From contig JAMLIN010000002.1 of NCBI GenBank assembly GCA_023954135.1, forward strand, positions 124,001 through 188,000: 64,000 bases of DNA. Direction: 5' to 3'. Position numbers and translations under genes: made by a program. Positions 37,901 through 48,600 of the stretch are shown here, piece by piece (positions within the stretch are counted from its first letter, which is position 1; every line of letters begins with the position of its first letter). The notes below the pieces were generated by a model that saw only the letters and a list, made by a program, of their open reading frames with translations, did no database searches and was not told the origin of the DNA. This DNA comes from Burkholderiaceae bacterium (GTDB taxonomy: Bacteria > Pseudomonadota > Gammaproteobacteria > Burkholderiales > Burkholderiaceae_E).

Positions 37901-37940
37901 CGCAACGGCGGCTCCTTCGGGGCCGCCGTTGCGTTTTTTT
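37901..37940 (+). terminator. Strong rho-independent terminator
   Basis: Twelve-base arms CGCAACGGCGGC and GCCGCCGTTGCG enclosing a TCCTTCGGG-type loop, followed by seven T residues. It ends the beta-oxidation gene and separates it from the convergent AraC gene. Confidence 0.93.
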
Positions 37941-37962
37941 CGCCCCCGGCAGGGGCGCGGTG

Positions 37963-38826
37963 TCAGGATGGTCGATCGACCCCGCCCGACGCCTTGCGTG
38001 CCCGGAACGTCGACGGCCTGACACCGGTCATCCGCTTGAACGTGTTCGAGAAGGCGAACGGATTCTGATAGCCCACCTGGCGCGCGATGACGTCGATCTT
38101 CTCCGACGTGGTGGCCAGCAGATGGGCCGCATGCTGCACGCGCAGGTATGCAAGCTGCTGCATCGGGCTGCGGCCGAGGCTGCGCTGGCAGAGGCGACGC
38201 ATGTGCTCGTGGCTGGTCTTCATGATCGCCGCGAACTGGTCCAGCGACCAGTCCCGGCCCAGATCCTCTTCGACCGTGCTCCACAGGGCCACCAGCCGGG
38301 GTTCCTTGCGCCATGGCGCGACGAAGCGGTCGACGTAGCGCTCGATCAGCTCGACCCACAACTCGCAACTGGCGGTGTCCGCATCGCCACGCATCTCGCA
38401 GTACAGGCCCATCACCGCCTGCGCCAGTGGTGCCGCGTCGAACCAGGCCATGATAGGCGCCATCGCCTTGGGATTGGAGCGCGGCGATTGCGGCATGTAG
38501 CGCACCCAGCAGTACTTCCAGCGGTGCGAGGAAACGGCGCGAAACGCATGCAGCACGTGGGCGGGCGCCAGCGAGGTCATGCCGGGGCGCTGCGTCTGCC
38601 AGCGGCCGTCCAGCAGCACGCGTCCCTCGCCGGCGATCGTGCCGTGCAGGTAGGCCCCGCTCAGATGTGTGCGAACGATGTGCAACGGCGTGGCACCGTC
38701 GCCTATGCCGACGTGCTTGATGAACCGACGCTCCAGCGGCGGGCACTCTTCCGCCTGCACGACGAACTGCAGCGTGTCGTCGCCGAGAATGTGCGTTTCG
38801 AGTAGTTCATTGTGTCCTGAGGCCAT
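37963..38826 (-). CDS. AraC-family transcriptional regulator
   Basis: 287 residues: an N-terminal cupin-like effector domain ([13 protein letters not shown]) and a C-terminal double HTH ([45 protein letters not shown]). It is divergent, across 60 bp, from the Tm-1-type pair and its ABC transporter. It is therefore the likely activator of that seven-gene operon, responding to the transported compound. The ligand is unknown. Confidence 0.9.
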   Translation of the reverse strand: MASGHNELLETHILGDDTLQFVVQAEECPPLERRFIKHVGIGDGATPLHIVRTHLSGAYLHGTIAGEGRVLLDGRWQTQRPGMTSLAPAHVLHAFRAVSSHRWKYCWVRYMPQSPRSNPKAMAPIMAWFDAAPLAQAVMGLYCEMRGDADTASCELWVELIERYVDRFVAPWRKEPRLVALWSTVEEDLGRDWSLDQFAAIMKTSHEHMRRLCQRSLGRSPMQQLAYLRVQHAAHLLATTSEKIDVIARQVGYQNPFAFSNTFKRMTGVRPSTFRARKASGGVDRPS

Positions 38827-38886
38827 GGCTCCGCTCCCGTCGCCAAGCCTATCATCGGCCGGAACAAATCAAGGAGACCGCCCGTC

Positions 38887-39717
38887 ATGGCTCGATTCGA
38901 GCGCAAGGAACTGCTCGCCAGGTTCCAGGACATGGTTCAACGTCGCGTTCCCATCGTCGGAGGCGGCGCAGGCACCGGCATCTCGGCGAAATGCGAGGAG
39001 GCCGCGGGCATCGACCTGATCATCGTCTACAACTCCGGGCGCTACCGGATGGCCGGGCGGGCGTCGTCGGCCGGCCTGCTGGCATACGGAAACGCCAACG
39101 AAATCGTCAAGGAAATGGCCTGCGAGGTGTTGCCCGTCGTCAGGCACACCCCGGTGATCGCGGGTGTCAACGGCACCGATCCGTTCGTCCTGATGCCCAT
39201 GTTCCTGCGCGAGTTGAAGGACATGGGGTTCTCGGGGGTGCAGAACTTTCCGACGGTGGGGATCATCGACGGAAACTTCCGCGTCAGCCTGGAAGAGACC
39301 GGGATCAGCTTCGGCAGCGAGATCGACATGATCCGGCAGGCGCACGAGCTCGACCTGCTGACGACACCCTATGTGTTCAGTGCGGACGAAGCGGTGGAGA
39401 TGACGCGCGCCGGGGCGGATTTCATCGTCCCGCACATGGGCGTGACAGTGGGTGGCGCGATCGGCGCCAGGACGGCGAAGACGCTCGACGACAGCGTGGC
39501 GCTGATCGACGAATGGGCCGAAGCGGCCCGGCGCGTTCGCAAGGACGTGATCGTCATCGCCCACGGCGGCCCGATCGCGACGCCCGACGACGTCCGCTAC
39601 GTGCTCGAGCGCAGCGAGCACTGCAACGGCTTCTATGGCGCCAGCAGCATGGAGCGCCTGCCGACCGAGATCGCCATGACCGAGCATGTGCGTCGCTTCA
39701 AGCATCTGCGTGACTGA
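38887..39717 (+). CDS. TIM-barrel protein of the phosphoenolpyruvate-hydrolase-like family (Tm-1 C-terminal half)
   Basis: 276-residue (beta/alpha)8 protein with [20 protein letters not shown] near the start, [10 protein letters not shown] and a conserved [13 protein letters not shown]. This family corresponds to the C-terminal part of plant Tm-1, the tomato protein that binds the tomato mosaic virus replicase. Related fungal enzymes hydrolyse phosphoenolpyruvate. AAGGAGA precedes the ATG. One base separates its stop from the next gene, which encodes the other Tm-1 half, so the two probably form a complex or sequential enzymes. Confidence 0.87.
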   Translation: MARFERKELLARFQDMVQRRVPIVGGGAGTGISAKCEEAAGIDLIIVYNSGRYRMAGRASSAGLLAYGNANEIVKEMACEVLPVVRHTPVIAGVNGTDPFVLMPMFLRELKDMGFSGVQNFPTVGIIDGNFRVSLEETGISFGSEIDMIRQAHELDLLTTPYVFSADEAVEMTRAGADFIVPHMGVTVGGAIGARTAKTLDDSVALIDEWAEAARRVRKDVIVIAHGGPIATPDDVRYVLERSEHCNGFYGASSMERLPTEIAMTEHVRRFKHLRD

Positions 39718-39718
39718 C

Positions 39719-40933
39719 ATGAAAGGCGCCGTCTACATCGTCGGCACCTTCGATACCAAGGCCGAGGAGCTGCAGTACGTGGCTCGCCTGATCCGCGAGG
39801 CCGGTCTGCCCGCGGTTCGTGTCGATGTCGGCACCCGCAGCGACCACGCGGAGGTCGAGCTCGACATGCGCACCGTCGCCGGCTTTCATCCCGAAGGCGC
39901 AGCGGCCGTGCTGGAGGCGGGCGACCGTGGTCGCGCGGTCACCGCCATGACCGAAGCGCTGCGCCGCTGCCTGGCCGGTCGCGACGACATCGCCGGCATC
40001 ATCGGCCTGGGCGGCTCCGGCGGCACGGCCATCATCACGCCGGCCATGCGCATGCTGCCCGTCGGCCTGCCGAAGCTGATGGTATCCACCCTGGCGTCGG
40101 GAGACACCTCGCCGTATGTCGACGTCAGCGATATCGCGATGCTGTTTCCGGTCACCGACATCGCCGGGTTGAATCGCCTGTCGCGCGTGGTGCTGGGCAA
40201 CGCCGCGCACGCGATGGCCGGCATGGTGCTGCGCCGGATCGAGCCCGGCGAGGACGAGCGCCCCCATCTGGGGATCTCGATGTTCGGCGTCACGACGCCC
40301 TGTGTGGAGCACCTGCGCGAGCAGCTGGACAGCCAGTACGAATGTCTCGTGTTCCACGCGAACGGGCCGGGCGGCCGCGCGATGGAAGCCCTGATCGACG
40401 CCGGCATGCTGCAGGTGGTGGCCGACCTGACGACCACCGAGGCGGTCGACCACCTGTTCGGCGGCGTCTGCACGGCGGGCGCCGATCGCTTCGATGCGAT
40501 GACCCGTCGTGGCGTGCCGTGGATCGGGTCGTGCGGCGCGCTGGACATGGTCAACTTCTGGGCTCCGGCGACCGTACCGGCACGCTATGCGCATCGCAAG
40601 TTCCATTCGCACAATGCCAACGTCACCCTGATGCGCACGACGGCCGACGAGATGCGCGAGGCGGCACTCTGGCTGGCCGAGAAGAGCAACCGCTCGCCGG
40701 GCCCCGTGCGCTGGCTGATCCCCGAGGGAGGTTTCTCGGCGCTCGATGCGCCGGGACAGTCCTTCCACGATCCGGAGGCCGACGCCGCATTCATCGACAC
40801 GCTGGAGCGGCATTTCGTCCGCAGCGATCGTCATCGACTGATCCGGCTGCCGCTGCACATCAACGATCCCCGCTTCGCGGCGATCGTCGCCGAGCACGTG
40901 CGCGAGCTCGCGTCCGCCGGGTCGGGGGGTTGA
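39719..40933 (+). CDS. Tm-1-like ATP-binding protein (UPF0261)
   Basis: 404 residues. The family start YIVGTFDTKAEELQYVARLI is present, as are the nucleotide-binding GLGGSGGTAIITPAMRMLP and LASGDTSPYVDVSDIAMLF, and HSHNANVTLMRTT near the C-terminus. It matches the N-terminal half of Tm-1, which binds ATP. Its bacterial function is unknown. Placement between the TIM-barrel gene and a complete amino-acid-type importer suggests an ATP-dependent step on an imported organic acid or amide. ATG 39719 begins one base after the previous stop. Confidence 0.87.
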   Translation: MKGAVYIVGTFDTKAEELQYVARLIREAGLPAVRVDVGTRSDHAEVELDMRTVAGFHPEGAAAVLEAGDRGRAVTAMTEALRRCLAGRDDIAGIIGLGGSGGTAIITPAMRMLPVGLPKLMVSTLASGDTSPYVDVSDIAMLFPVTDIAGLNRLSRVVLGNAAHAMAGMVLRRIEPGEDERPHLGISMFGVTTPCVEHLREQLDSQYECLVFHANGPGGRAMEALIDAGMLQVVADLTTTEAVDHLFGGVCTAGADRFDAMTRRGVPWIGSCGALDMVNFWAPATVPARYAHRKFHSHNANVTLMRTTADEMREAALWLAEKSNRSPGPVRWLIPEGGFSALDAPGQSFHDPEADAAFIDTLERHFVRSDRHRLIRLPLHINDPRFAAIVAEHVRELASAGSGG

Positions 40934-40938
40934 GGCGC

Positions 40939-41919
40939 ATGGCACCGGCACTGCTCACCGCCGCGGCGCTGCTGGTCTACCCGCTGCTGGTTCCCGACTT
41001 CTGGGTCGTCAGCGTCGGCGCGTACTCGATCGTGCTGGGCATCATCGCGCTCAGCCTCACCTTCCTCGCCGCCTACGGCGGGATGATCTCGTTGGCGCAG
41101 CTGTCGACCGCAGGCGTTGCCGGCTACCTGCTGGCCATCCTGAGCGCGCACTCCGCCAATGGGGGCATCGCCGCGGCGCCGTGGCCGCTCGCGGTGGCGG
41201 CGGGGCTCGGCGCCGGTACGCTCGCCGGCCTGCTGATCGGCGTCGTCGCGGTGCGCAGCCAGGGGATCTACATGCTGATGAGCACGCTGGCCATCGCGAT
41301 GATCCTGTTCTACTTCGCGCAGCAGAACACCGATCTGCTGCACGGCTTCGACGGATTCCGCGGGGTTGCGGTTCCGGCCGTCGCCGGCATGCCGCTGCGC
41401 GATCCGCTGCCGTTCTACTACCTGTGCCTGGCGAGCGGCGCGGCGCTCTACGCCCTGACCCGCTACATCGTCCGCACTCCGTTCGGACTCGTATTGCAGG
41501 GCATCCGGGACGATACGCGGCGGATGTCGTCGCTCGGCTATCGCGTGGGCCTGCACCAGATCGCGGCCTTCGGAGTGGCCGGCTTCATCGCCGCCGTCGG
41601 CGGTGTCCTGAGCCTCTGGTACCACGGGGGCATCTCGCCGGGCTCGATCGGCATGACGGCGACCGTCGGCATCCTGATCGCGGCCGTCATCGGGGGCCTG
41701 GGGGATCCGCGCGGCGCATTCATCGGTGCGCTGGCTTTCGTGCTGCTGCAGAACTTCTCGGTCGACCTCGTCGGCAGCGATCGATTCAACACGCTGATCG
41801 GATCGGTGTTCCTGATCATCGTGATGGCTTCGCCCGACGGCCTGACCGGACTGTGGCACAGGATGAGACGCGATCGGGGTCGTACCCCGGCAAGCGGTTC
41901 GATGACGCAACGATTGTGA
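40939..41919 (+). CDS. Branched-chain-type ABC transporter permease (LivM family)
   Basis: 326-residue inner-membrane permease with about nine helices and the LivM family segments SLTFLAAYGGMISLAQ, RSQGIYMLMSTLAIAMI and IGGLGDPRGAFIGA. It starts 5 bp after the Tm-1-like gene and ends with a basic cytosolic tail. The order in this cluster (LivM, binding protein, LivH, LivG, LivF) is complete. A specialised substrate is indicated by linkage to the Tm-1 pair, so the names only indicate family. Confidence 0.9.
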   Translation: MAPALLTAAALLVYPLLVPDFWVVSVGAYSIVLGIIALSLTFLAAYGGMISLAQLSTAGVAGYLLAILSAHSANGGIAAAPWPLAVAAGLGAGTLAGLLIGVVAVRSQGIYMLMSTLAIAMILFYFAQQNTDLLHGFDGFRGVAVPAVAGMPLRDPLPFYYLCLASGAALYALTRYIVRTPFGLVLQGIRDDTRRMSSLGYRVGLHQIAAFGVAGFIAAVGGVLSLWYHGGISPGSIGMTATVGILIAAVIGGLGDPRGAFIGALAFVLLQNFSVDLVGSDRFNTLIGSVFLIIVMASPDGLTGLWHRMRRDRGRTPASGSMTQRL

Positions 41920-41953
41920 TCTGGATCAGCCGATTCAAAGAGGAGGTGACAAC

Positions 41954-43195
41954 ATGACTGGAACATTCACACGGCTCGGAACCGCCGTGCTGGCCGCTGC
42001 CGCGTTCACGGCCGCTCCGGCTGCGGCGCAGAACATCCGCATCGGCGGCCTGGCGACGCTCGACGGGCCTTTCGTGGTGCTCGGCCAGGAGGCGTTTCGC
42101 GCCATGGAGCTGGCATTCGAGGAGGCGAACTACAGCGCCGGCGGCAAGAAGATCGACTGGGTCAAGGAATCCTCCGACGGCAGGCCCGACATCGCCCTGT
42201 CGAAGGCCCGGAAACTGATCGAGCAGGACAAGGTGGACATCCTGATCGGCCCGATGTCCGGCGGCGAGGGACTGGCCATCAAGGAGTACGCGAAGTCGGT
42301 GCCGAACCGTACTTTCGTCAACGGCTTCTCGGCGGCACAGGAAGCGACACTGGTGTCGCCCTCGCCGAACTTCTTCCGCTTCAGCGCCGACGGGGCGCAG
42401 TGGCAGGCCGGGCTGGGCACCCATGCCTACGATACCAAGGGGTATCGCAATGTCGCGGTGGTGTCGGGCGACTATTCGTTCGGCTACACGCAGGTGCTCG
42501 GCTTCATGACGGAATTCTGCGCCCGCGGCGGCAAGGTGCCCGAGAAGATCTGGGTGCCCAACGGCACCAAGGACTTCAGCTCGACGATCGCGCGTATCCC
42601 GGACAAGGTCGACGCGGTCTACGTCATGCTCGGCGGCGCCGATGCGGTGAACTTCCTTACGCAGTACGACCAGTCGGGCTCGACGACCCCGCTGATCGCC
42701 GGTTCCAATACGCTCGACCAGACCGTTCTCAGCACGAAGGGTCCGTTCCAGCGCCGCCTGGTCGGCATTCCGTCGGCCCACATGATCGCCGACATCGACG
42801 AACCGGGCTACCGGGCTTTCGTCGACAAGTACAAGAAGCGCTTCCCTGACGGCCTGGGCGCTCCGTCGGCGCCGTTCTACGGCTACTACGTCGCGACCAA
42901 GGCGGCGCTGACCGCGCTCGACCAGGTCGGGGGCGACGTTTCCGGCGATCAGTCGAAGTTGCGGGCGGCCTTGTCGAAAGTCGAGCTCGACACGGCGGTC
43001 GGGCCGGTCAAGCTCGACGAGAATCGCCAGGCGATCGCCAACATCTTCGTCACCGAGGTGGCTCGGCGCGATGACGGCTCGCTCTACAGCAAGGCGATCA
43101 AGAAGATCGAAGGCGTGAACCAGACGCTCGGGCAGCCGGTCGAAGCCTTCGTCGCCCGCGGCGTGCCGAGCCGGGACAATCCGTCCTGTCCATGA
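41954..43195 (+). CDS. Branched-chain-type ABC transporter substrate-binding protein (LivK family)
   Basis: 413-residue periplasmic binding protein with a cleavable signal (LAAAAFTAAPAAAQ) and a type I periplasmic fold (IRIGGLATLDGPFVVLGQEAF; DILIGPMSGGEGLAIKEYA; VAVVSGDYSFGYTQVLGF). The C-terminal residues include one cysteine in the last three positions. It overlaps livH by 4 bp. Family members bind amino acids, amides, urea or aromatic acids; the binding pocket cannot be read from sequence by eye. Confidence 0.93.
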   Translation: MTGTFTRLGTAVLAAAAFTAAPAAAQNIRIGGLATLDGPFVVLGQEAFRAMELAFEEANYSAGGKKIDWVKESSDGRPDIALSKARKLIEQDKVDILIGPMSGGEGLAIKEYAKSVPNRTFVNGFSAAQEATLVSPSPNFFRFSADGAQWQAGLGTHAYDTKGYRNVAVVSGDYSFGYTQVLGFMTEFCARGGKVPEKIWVPNGTKDFSSTIARIPDKVDAVYVMLGGADAVNFLTQYDQSGSTTPLIAGSNTLDQTVLSTKGPFQRRLVGIPSAHMIADIDEPGYRAFVDKYKKRFPDGLGAPSAPFYGYYVATKAALTALDQVGGDVSGDQSKLRAALSKVELDTAVGPVKLDENRQAIANIFVTEVARRDDGSLYSKAIKKIEGVNQTLGQPVEAFVARGVPSRDNPSCP

Positions 43196-44052
43196 AGCTG
43201 CTGCTGCTCGCGACGCTGAACGGGCTCACGCTCGCCGCGCTGTACTTCATCGTGGCGAGCGGCTTCACGCTTATCTTCGGCATGATGCGCGTGGTCAATC
43301 TCGCGCATGGATCCCTGTACCTGCTGGGCGCCTACATCGGTTTCGACGTCGCGTCGGCCACCGGTCACTGGTGGCTCGCACTGGCGGGCGGCGCCGTCGG
43401 CACGGCGGTGGTGGGGGCGCTGATCCAGTACCTGTTCCTCGATCGCTATCAGGGGCAGGATCTGCGTCAGGCGCTGATCACGATCGGCCTGTCGATCGTC
43501 GCGGCCGACCTGCTGCTCGCCCGCTACGGCGGCCTTTCCTACCAGTTCGAGGTGCCGGAGATCCTCTATGGCGGCCTGCGGCTGCCGATCGTCGGAGGCT
43601 ACCCCATCTTCCGACTGGCGCTGCTCGGTTTCGCGGTGCTGGTCTTCATCGGGCTCTGGCTGCTGATCCAGCGTACGCGGTTCGGCATCATGATCCGCGC
43701 CGGCGTCGACGACCGCCAGATGCTTGCCGCGATGGGCGTGAACGTACCGCTGGTGTCGACGCTGGTGTTCGCGCTCGGTGCCGGACTGGTCGGCCTCGCC
43801 GGCGTGATCGGCGGCTCGGCCCTGTCGATCGCGCCGGGCGAGGACGCGCGCTACCTGCTGTCCTCGCTGGTCGTGGTGATCGTCGGCGGCATGGGCAGCC
43901 TGACCGGTGCCGCCATCGGCGCGGCACTGATCGGCCTGGCCGAGCAACTCGGTCTTGCCTACTTCCCGACCTATTCGTTGATGATCTCGTTCGGGATCAT
44001 GGTGCTGGTCCTGTCGGTGCGCCCGTACGGCCTGCTCGGGAGGCCCGCGTGA
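43192..44052 (+). CDS. Branched-chain-type ABC transporter permease (LivH family)
   Basis: 286-residue permease with the LivH features GFTLIFGMMRVVNLAHGSLY and VVVIVGGMGSLTGAAIGAAL. ATGA overlap with the binding-protein gene and GTGA overlap with the ATPase gene show tight translational coupling. Confidence 0.93.
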   Translation: MKLLLLATLNGLTLAALYFIVASGFTLIFGMMRVVNLAHGSLYLLGAYIGFDVASATGHWWLALAGGAVGTAVVGALIQYLFLDRYQGQDLRQALITIGLSIVAADLLLARYGGLSYQFEVPEILYGGLRLPIVGGYPIFRLALLGFAVLVFIGLWLLIQRTRFGIMIRAGVDDRQMLAAMGVNVPLVSTLVFALGAGLVGLAGVIGGSALSIAPGEDARYLLSSLVVVIVGGMGSLTGAAIGAALIGLAEQLGLAYFPTYSLMISFGIMVLVLSVRPYGLLGRPA

Positions 44053-44796
44053 ACGCGGCATTGCAGGTGACGGGCGTCACCAAGCTGTTCGGCGCGCTGC
44101 GGGCGGTCGACGATGTCTCGCTGCAGATCGCCCCGGGCGAGCGGCGCGCCATCCTGGGCACCAACGGCGCCGGCAAGACGACGCTGTTCAATCTGATCGC
44201 CGGCGACGAGTTTCCGACACGGGGCTCGATACGATTGTTCGGCCAGGATATCTCCGCGTTGCCGGCCTTTCGCCGCACGCGGCTGGGCATCTCGCGCACC
44301 TACCAGTCCTCGCGGGTGTTGCGTGGCCTTTCGGTTCGCGACAATCTGTTCCTTGCGGTTCGAGGCGTTCAAACCCACCGTTTCAGCCTCGTCATGCCCG
44401 GTGCCGGCGATCGTCATCGGCTGCGCGCCATGGAGCTTGCCGAGACGGTCAGGCTGAGCCCGCGCCTGGATGTCGCCGCGGGCGAGCTGTCGCACGGCGA
44501 GCAGCGGCAGCTCGAGATCGGCATGGCGCTGGCCGGCGAGCCGCGGGTGATGCTGCTCGACGAGCCGGCAGCCGGGTTGTCGCCCGCCGAGCGGCCCGAG
44601 CTGACCCGCTTGCTGCGCCAGCTGCCGGCCGAAGTGACGATCGTGCTGATCGAGCACGACATGGATGTCGCGCTGGCCGTCGCCGACCGTGTCAGCGTGA
44701 TGAACGAAGGCAGCCTGATCTTCGAAGGCTCGCCGCAGCAGACATCGGCCAGCCCGCTGGTCCAGTCGCTGTACCTGGGCACCATAGGCCGCGACG

Positions 44797-44813
<17 letters not shown>
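44049..44813 (+). CDS. ABC transporter ATP-binding protein (LivG family)
   Basis: 254-residue ATPase with Walker A GTNGAGKTT, Q-loop region SRTYQSSRV, signature LSHGEQRQ and Walker B VMLLDEPAAGLSP. GTG start inside the end of the permease gene. The LivG-specific loop after the Q-loop (LFLAVRGVQTH) is present. It pairs with the LivF gene that overlaps its 3' end. Confidence 0.93.
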
Positions 44814-45504
<691 letters not shown>

Positions 45505-45578
45505 TCGGCCGGCATCCTTCCGCGGGGACCGCAAGGAGGGCGGGGTTGTTTCAGGGGATCTTGCCCTGGATCAATCAA

Positions 45579-45602
45579 AATGCGACTCGTTCTCACTATA
45601 AT
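45579..45602 (+). promoter_or_regulatory. Fur box overlapping a TATAAT promoter
   Basis: AATGCGACTCGTTCTCACT (45579-45597) follows the 7-1-7 Fur pattern TGATAAT-N-ATTATCA at most symmetric positions, with outer TG and TCA exact. Its end abuts a consensus TATAAT at 45597-45602. Iron-loaded Fur bound here would block RNA polymerase, making the chelatase operon iron-repressed. No cobalamin-riboswitch elements were seen in the 151-bp leader region. Confidence 0.75.
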
Positions 45603-45667
45603 GAGCATTCCCATCAGAGCTCATTGAGCCGAGCGAAACCCTCGACGCATCACCGGTGGCTTGCCGG

Positions 45668-48600
45668 ATGCCGGATTCGGGGGGCACGCAGGCCACACCG
45701 ATCGTGATCCATCGCCTCCTGCTGTCCCTGTGCCTGGCCCTGTTTCTCGCGCCGGCACAGGCTGCCACTGTGCTTTTCATCGCCACCGGCAACGTGCCGG
45801 CGGGCAAGTTCAGGCAGCTCGCCGACATCGCCCGTCCGCACGGCATCGAGGTGCAGTACCGCCAGGTGGACAAGCTGCCGGCCGAGGCCGATGCCGGCAT
45901 CTTCGAGGGCGCCGATGCGGTGTTCTTCGACACCTATTTGCAGGATTACGTCCGTGGCAAGCTGGCCGGCGCCCTGCCGGGGCTGCGGGTGCCGAACGCC
46001 TGGCTCTACGATGCCCAGCCGGCCTGGGGGCAGATGCCCGAGCCGCTAGCCCGGCGCCTCGTCGCCTACTACGCGAACGGCAGCCGGGCCAATTTCGAGG
46101 GCTTCTTCGCAACGCTGGCGGCGCATCTCGCCGGCCGGTCGACCGAGGGCATCGCCGATCCGGTGGTGTTCCCCAAGACCGCGGTCTATCACCCGCAGGC
46201 GCCCGACCTGGTGTTCGCCGATCCGCTCGCCTACCTGGCGTGGAAGGGGATCGAGGATCCGGCGTCCGCGACCCGGCCGCCGATCGTGGCGATCGCGCTG
46301 CACCAGCAGTACATCGCAGCGATGCAGACCGATTTCATCGACGACCTGATCGGGCGCATCGAGGCAGCCGGCGGGGTGGCGCTGCCCTTCTATTCGCCGA
46401 CGATGGATCCGGAAGCGATGCGCGCCCCGCTGCAGCCGCAGGGCCGGGTGATCGCCGATGTGCTCGTCAACATGCAGATCATGCTCAATCCGGAAGGCCG
46501 GCGCGCCGAGTTCGAGGCGCTCGGCATCCCGGTGCTGCAGTCGATGCCGTATCGCGATGGCGACGTGGACGACTGGCTGGCCGATCCCCATGGGGTGCCG
46601 ATCGCCAGCGTGCCGTTCTATCTCGCGCAGTCCGAGTACGCCGGTGTCGTGGATATCCTGATCGCGGCGGCCACCCGCGAGTCGGACGACCAGGTGGTCC
46701 CGATCGCGCCGCAGGCGGCGGCCGTGGCCGGCAAGGCGATGAAGCTGGTGGCCCTGCAGCGCAAGCCCAATGCGGACAAGCGGCTGACCCTCTTCTTCTG
46801 GAACTATCCGGCGGGCGAGAAGAACCTGTCGGCCTCGTTCATGAACGTGCCGCGCAGCCTGCAGGGCACGCTCGCCGCCTTGCGCGCCGACGGCTACCAG
46901 GTGACGGTGCCGGCGAGCGAGGAGCAATTGCTGCCCCGGCTGCAGCGCCTGCTCGCGCCGTACTATCGCGACGGGCAGCTCGAGGCGCTGGTCGAGGAGA
47001 ACCTCGCCGAGCTGCTGCCGGTCTCGCGCTATCGCGAATGGCTGGGGACGTTGCCGGCGGCGGTGCGCGAGGAACTGCGGGAGCACTGGGGCGAGCCGGA
47101 GGATTCGGCGATGGTCCTGCGGCGCGACGGCGAGGCCTTCTTCGTCGTGCCGCGCCTGATGCAGGGCAATGTCGCGATCCTCCCGCAGCCGCCGCGCGGC
47201 GAGAAGTGGGACGACAAGGAGAAGGCGCTCTACCACTCCACCCACGCCGGGCCGTCGCACTTCTTCCTCGCCACCTATCTCTGGGCGCGCGAGCAGCAGG
47301 CCACCGATGCGATCGTCCACTACGGGACTCACGGCATCCAGGAATGGCTGCCGGGCAAGGAGCGCGGCCTGTCGGTCTACGATGCGCCGATGCTGGCGGT
47401 GGGCGATGTGCCGGTCATCTATCCCTACATTGCCGACAACATCGGCGAGGCCCAGCAGACCAAGCGCCGGGGGCGGGCGGTCACCATCAGCCACCAGACC
47501 CCGCCCTTCAAGCCGGCCGGCCTCTACGAGGAGATCACCGCGATCCACGACCTGCTCCATGCCTGGCTCGCCCAGGACGAAGGCGCCGTCAAGGAGCGCA
47601 TCCGCGCCGACCTGCTCGCGGCGCCGGCCACCGGCCGGATCACGAGCGACATGGGCTGGACACCCGAGCGCGCGAACGCCGAGTTCCCGGCCTTCCTCGA
47701 GCAACTGCACAACCATCTGCACGAGCTCGCCGAGACGGCTCAGCCGCTGGGCCTGCACAGCTTCGGGCAGGCGCCCGAGGAGCGTCATCGGCTCGCCACC
47801 GTGCTGCTGATGCTGGGCCGGCCATTCTGGGATGCCGCCGCGCTGCATGCCGGCGTCCCGCCGGAGGATGTCGACGAAGTCTTCACCAGCAACTACGACC
47901 AGCTCGATCGCTCGGCGCCATACCGGCTGCTCTACCGCCACCTGGTCGAGAACGCGCCCGCCGATGGGCTGGAGCCCGAGTTGCGCCAGCAGATCGAGCA
48001 GGCGCGGCAGTGGTACGCGGACATCGGCGCGCAGGCCGAGCTGCCGGCGCTGCTCACCACGCTGTCCGGGCGTCATCTCAAGACCTCCTACGGCGGCGAT
48101 CCGATCCGCAGCCCCGACGCCTATCCGACCGGCAGCAATCTCTACGGCTTCGATCCGTCGCGCGTGCCGACGAAGCAGGCCTGGGAGGCCGGCAAGGAAG
48201 CCGCCGAGAAGTTGATCGAGGAGCATCGCAAGGCCAACAACGGCAGCACGCCCGCCAAGATCACCTTCTCGCTGTGGTCGGTCGAGACGATGCGCCACCA
48301 GGGCCTGCTCGAAGCCCAGGCGCTGTGGCTGCTCGGCGTCGAGCCGATCTGGGACAGGGGCGGGCGGGTCGACGGGGTGAAGCTGGTGCCGCCCGAGACC
48401 CTCGGCCGTCCGCGGGTCGACGTGGTGCTCTCGGCTACGGGCCTGTACCGCGACCATTTCCCGAACGTGATGAAGCAGCTCGCGCAGGCCGCGAAACTGG
48501 CGGCCGAAGCGCAGGAGGCCGACAACCCGGTCGCGCGCAACGCGCAGGCGATCGCCGAGCAGCTTCGGGGTCGGGGCCTGTCCGAGGAGGCGGCGCGGCG

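Noticed and set aside
45505-45655. Cobalamin riboswitch before the CobN-like gene
   Set aside because: None of the conserved B12-box or long stem features are visible, while a Fur-type box and TATAAT occupy the promoter.
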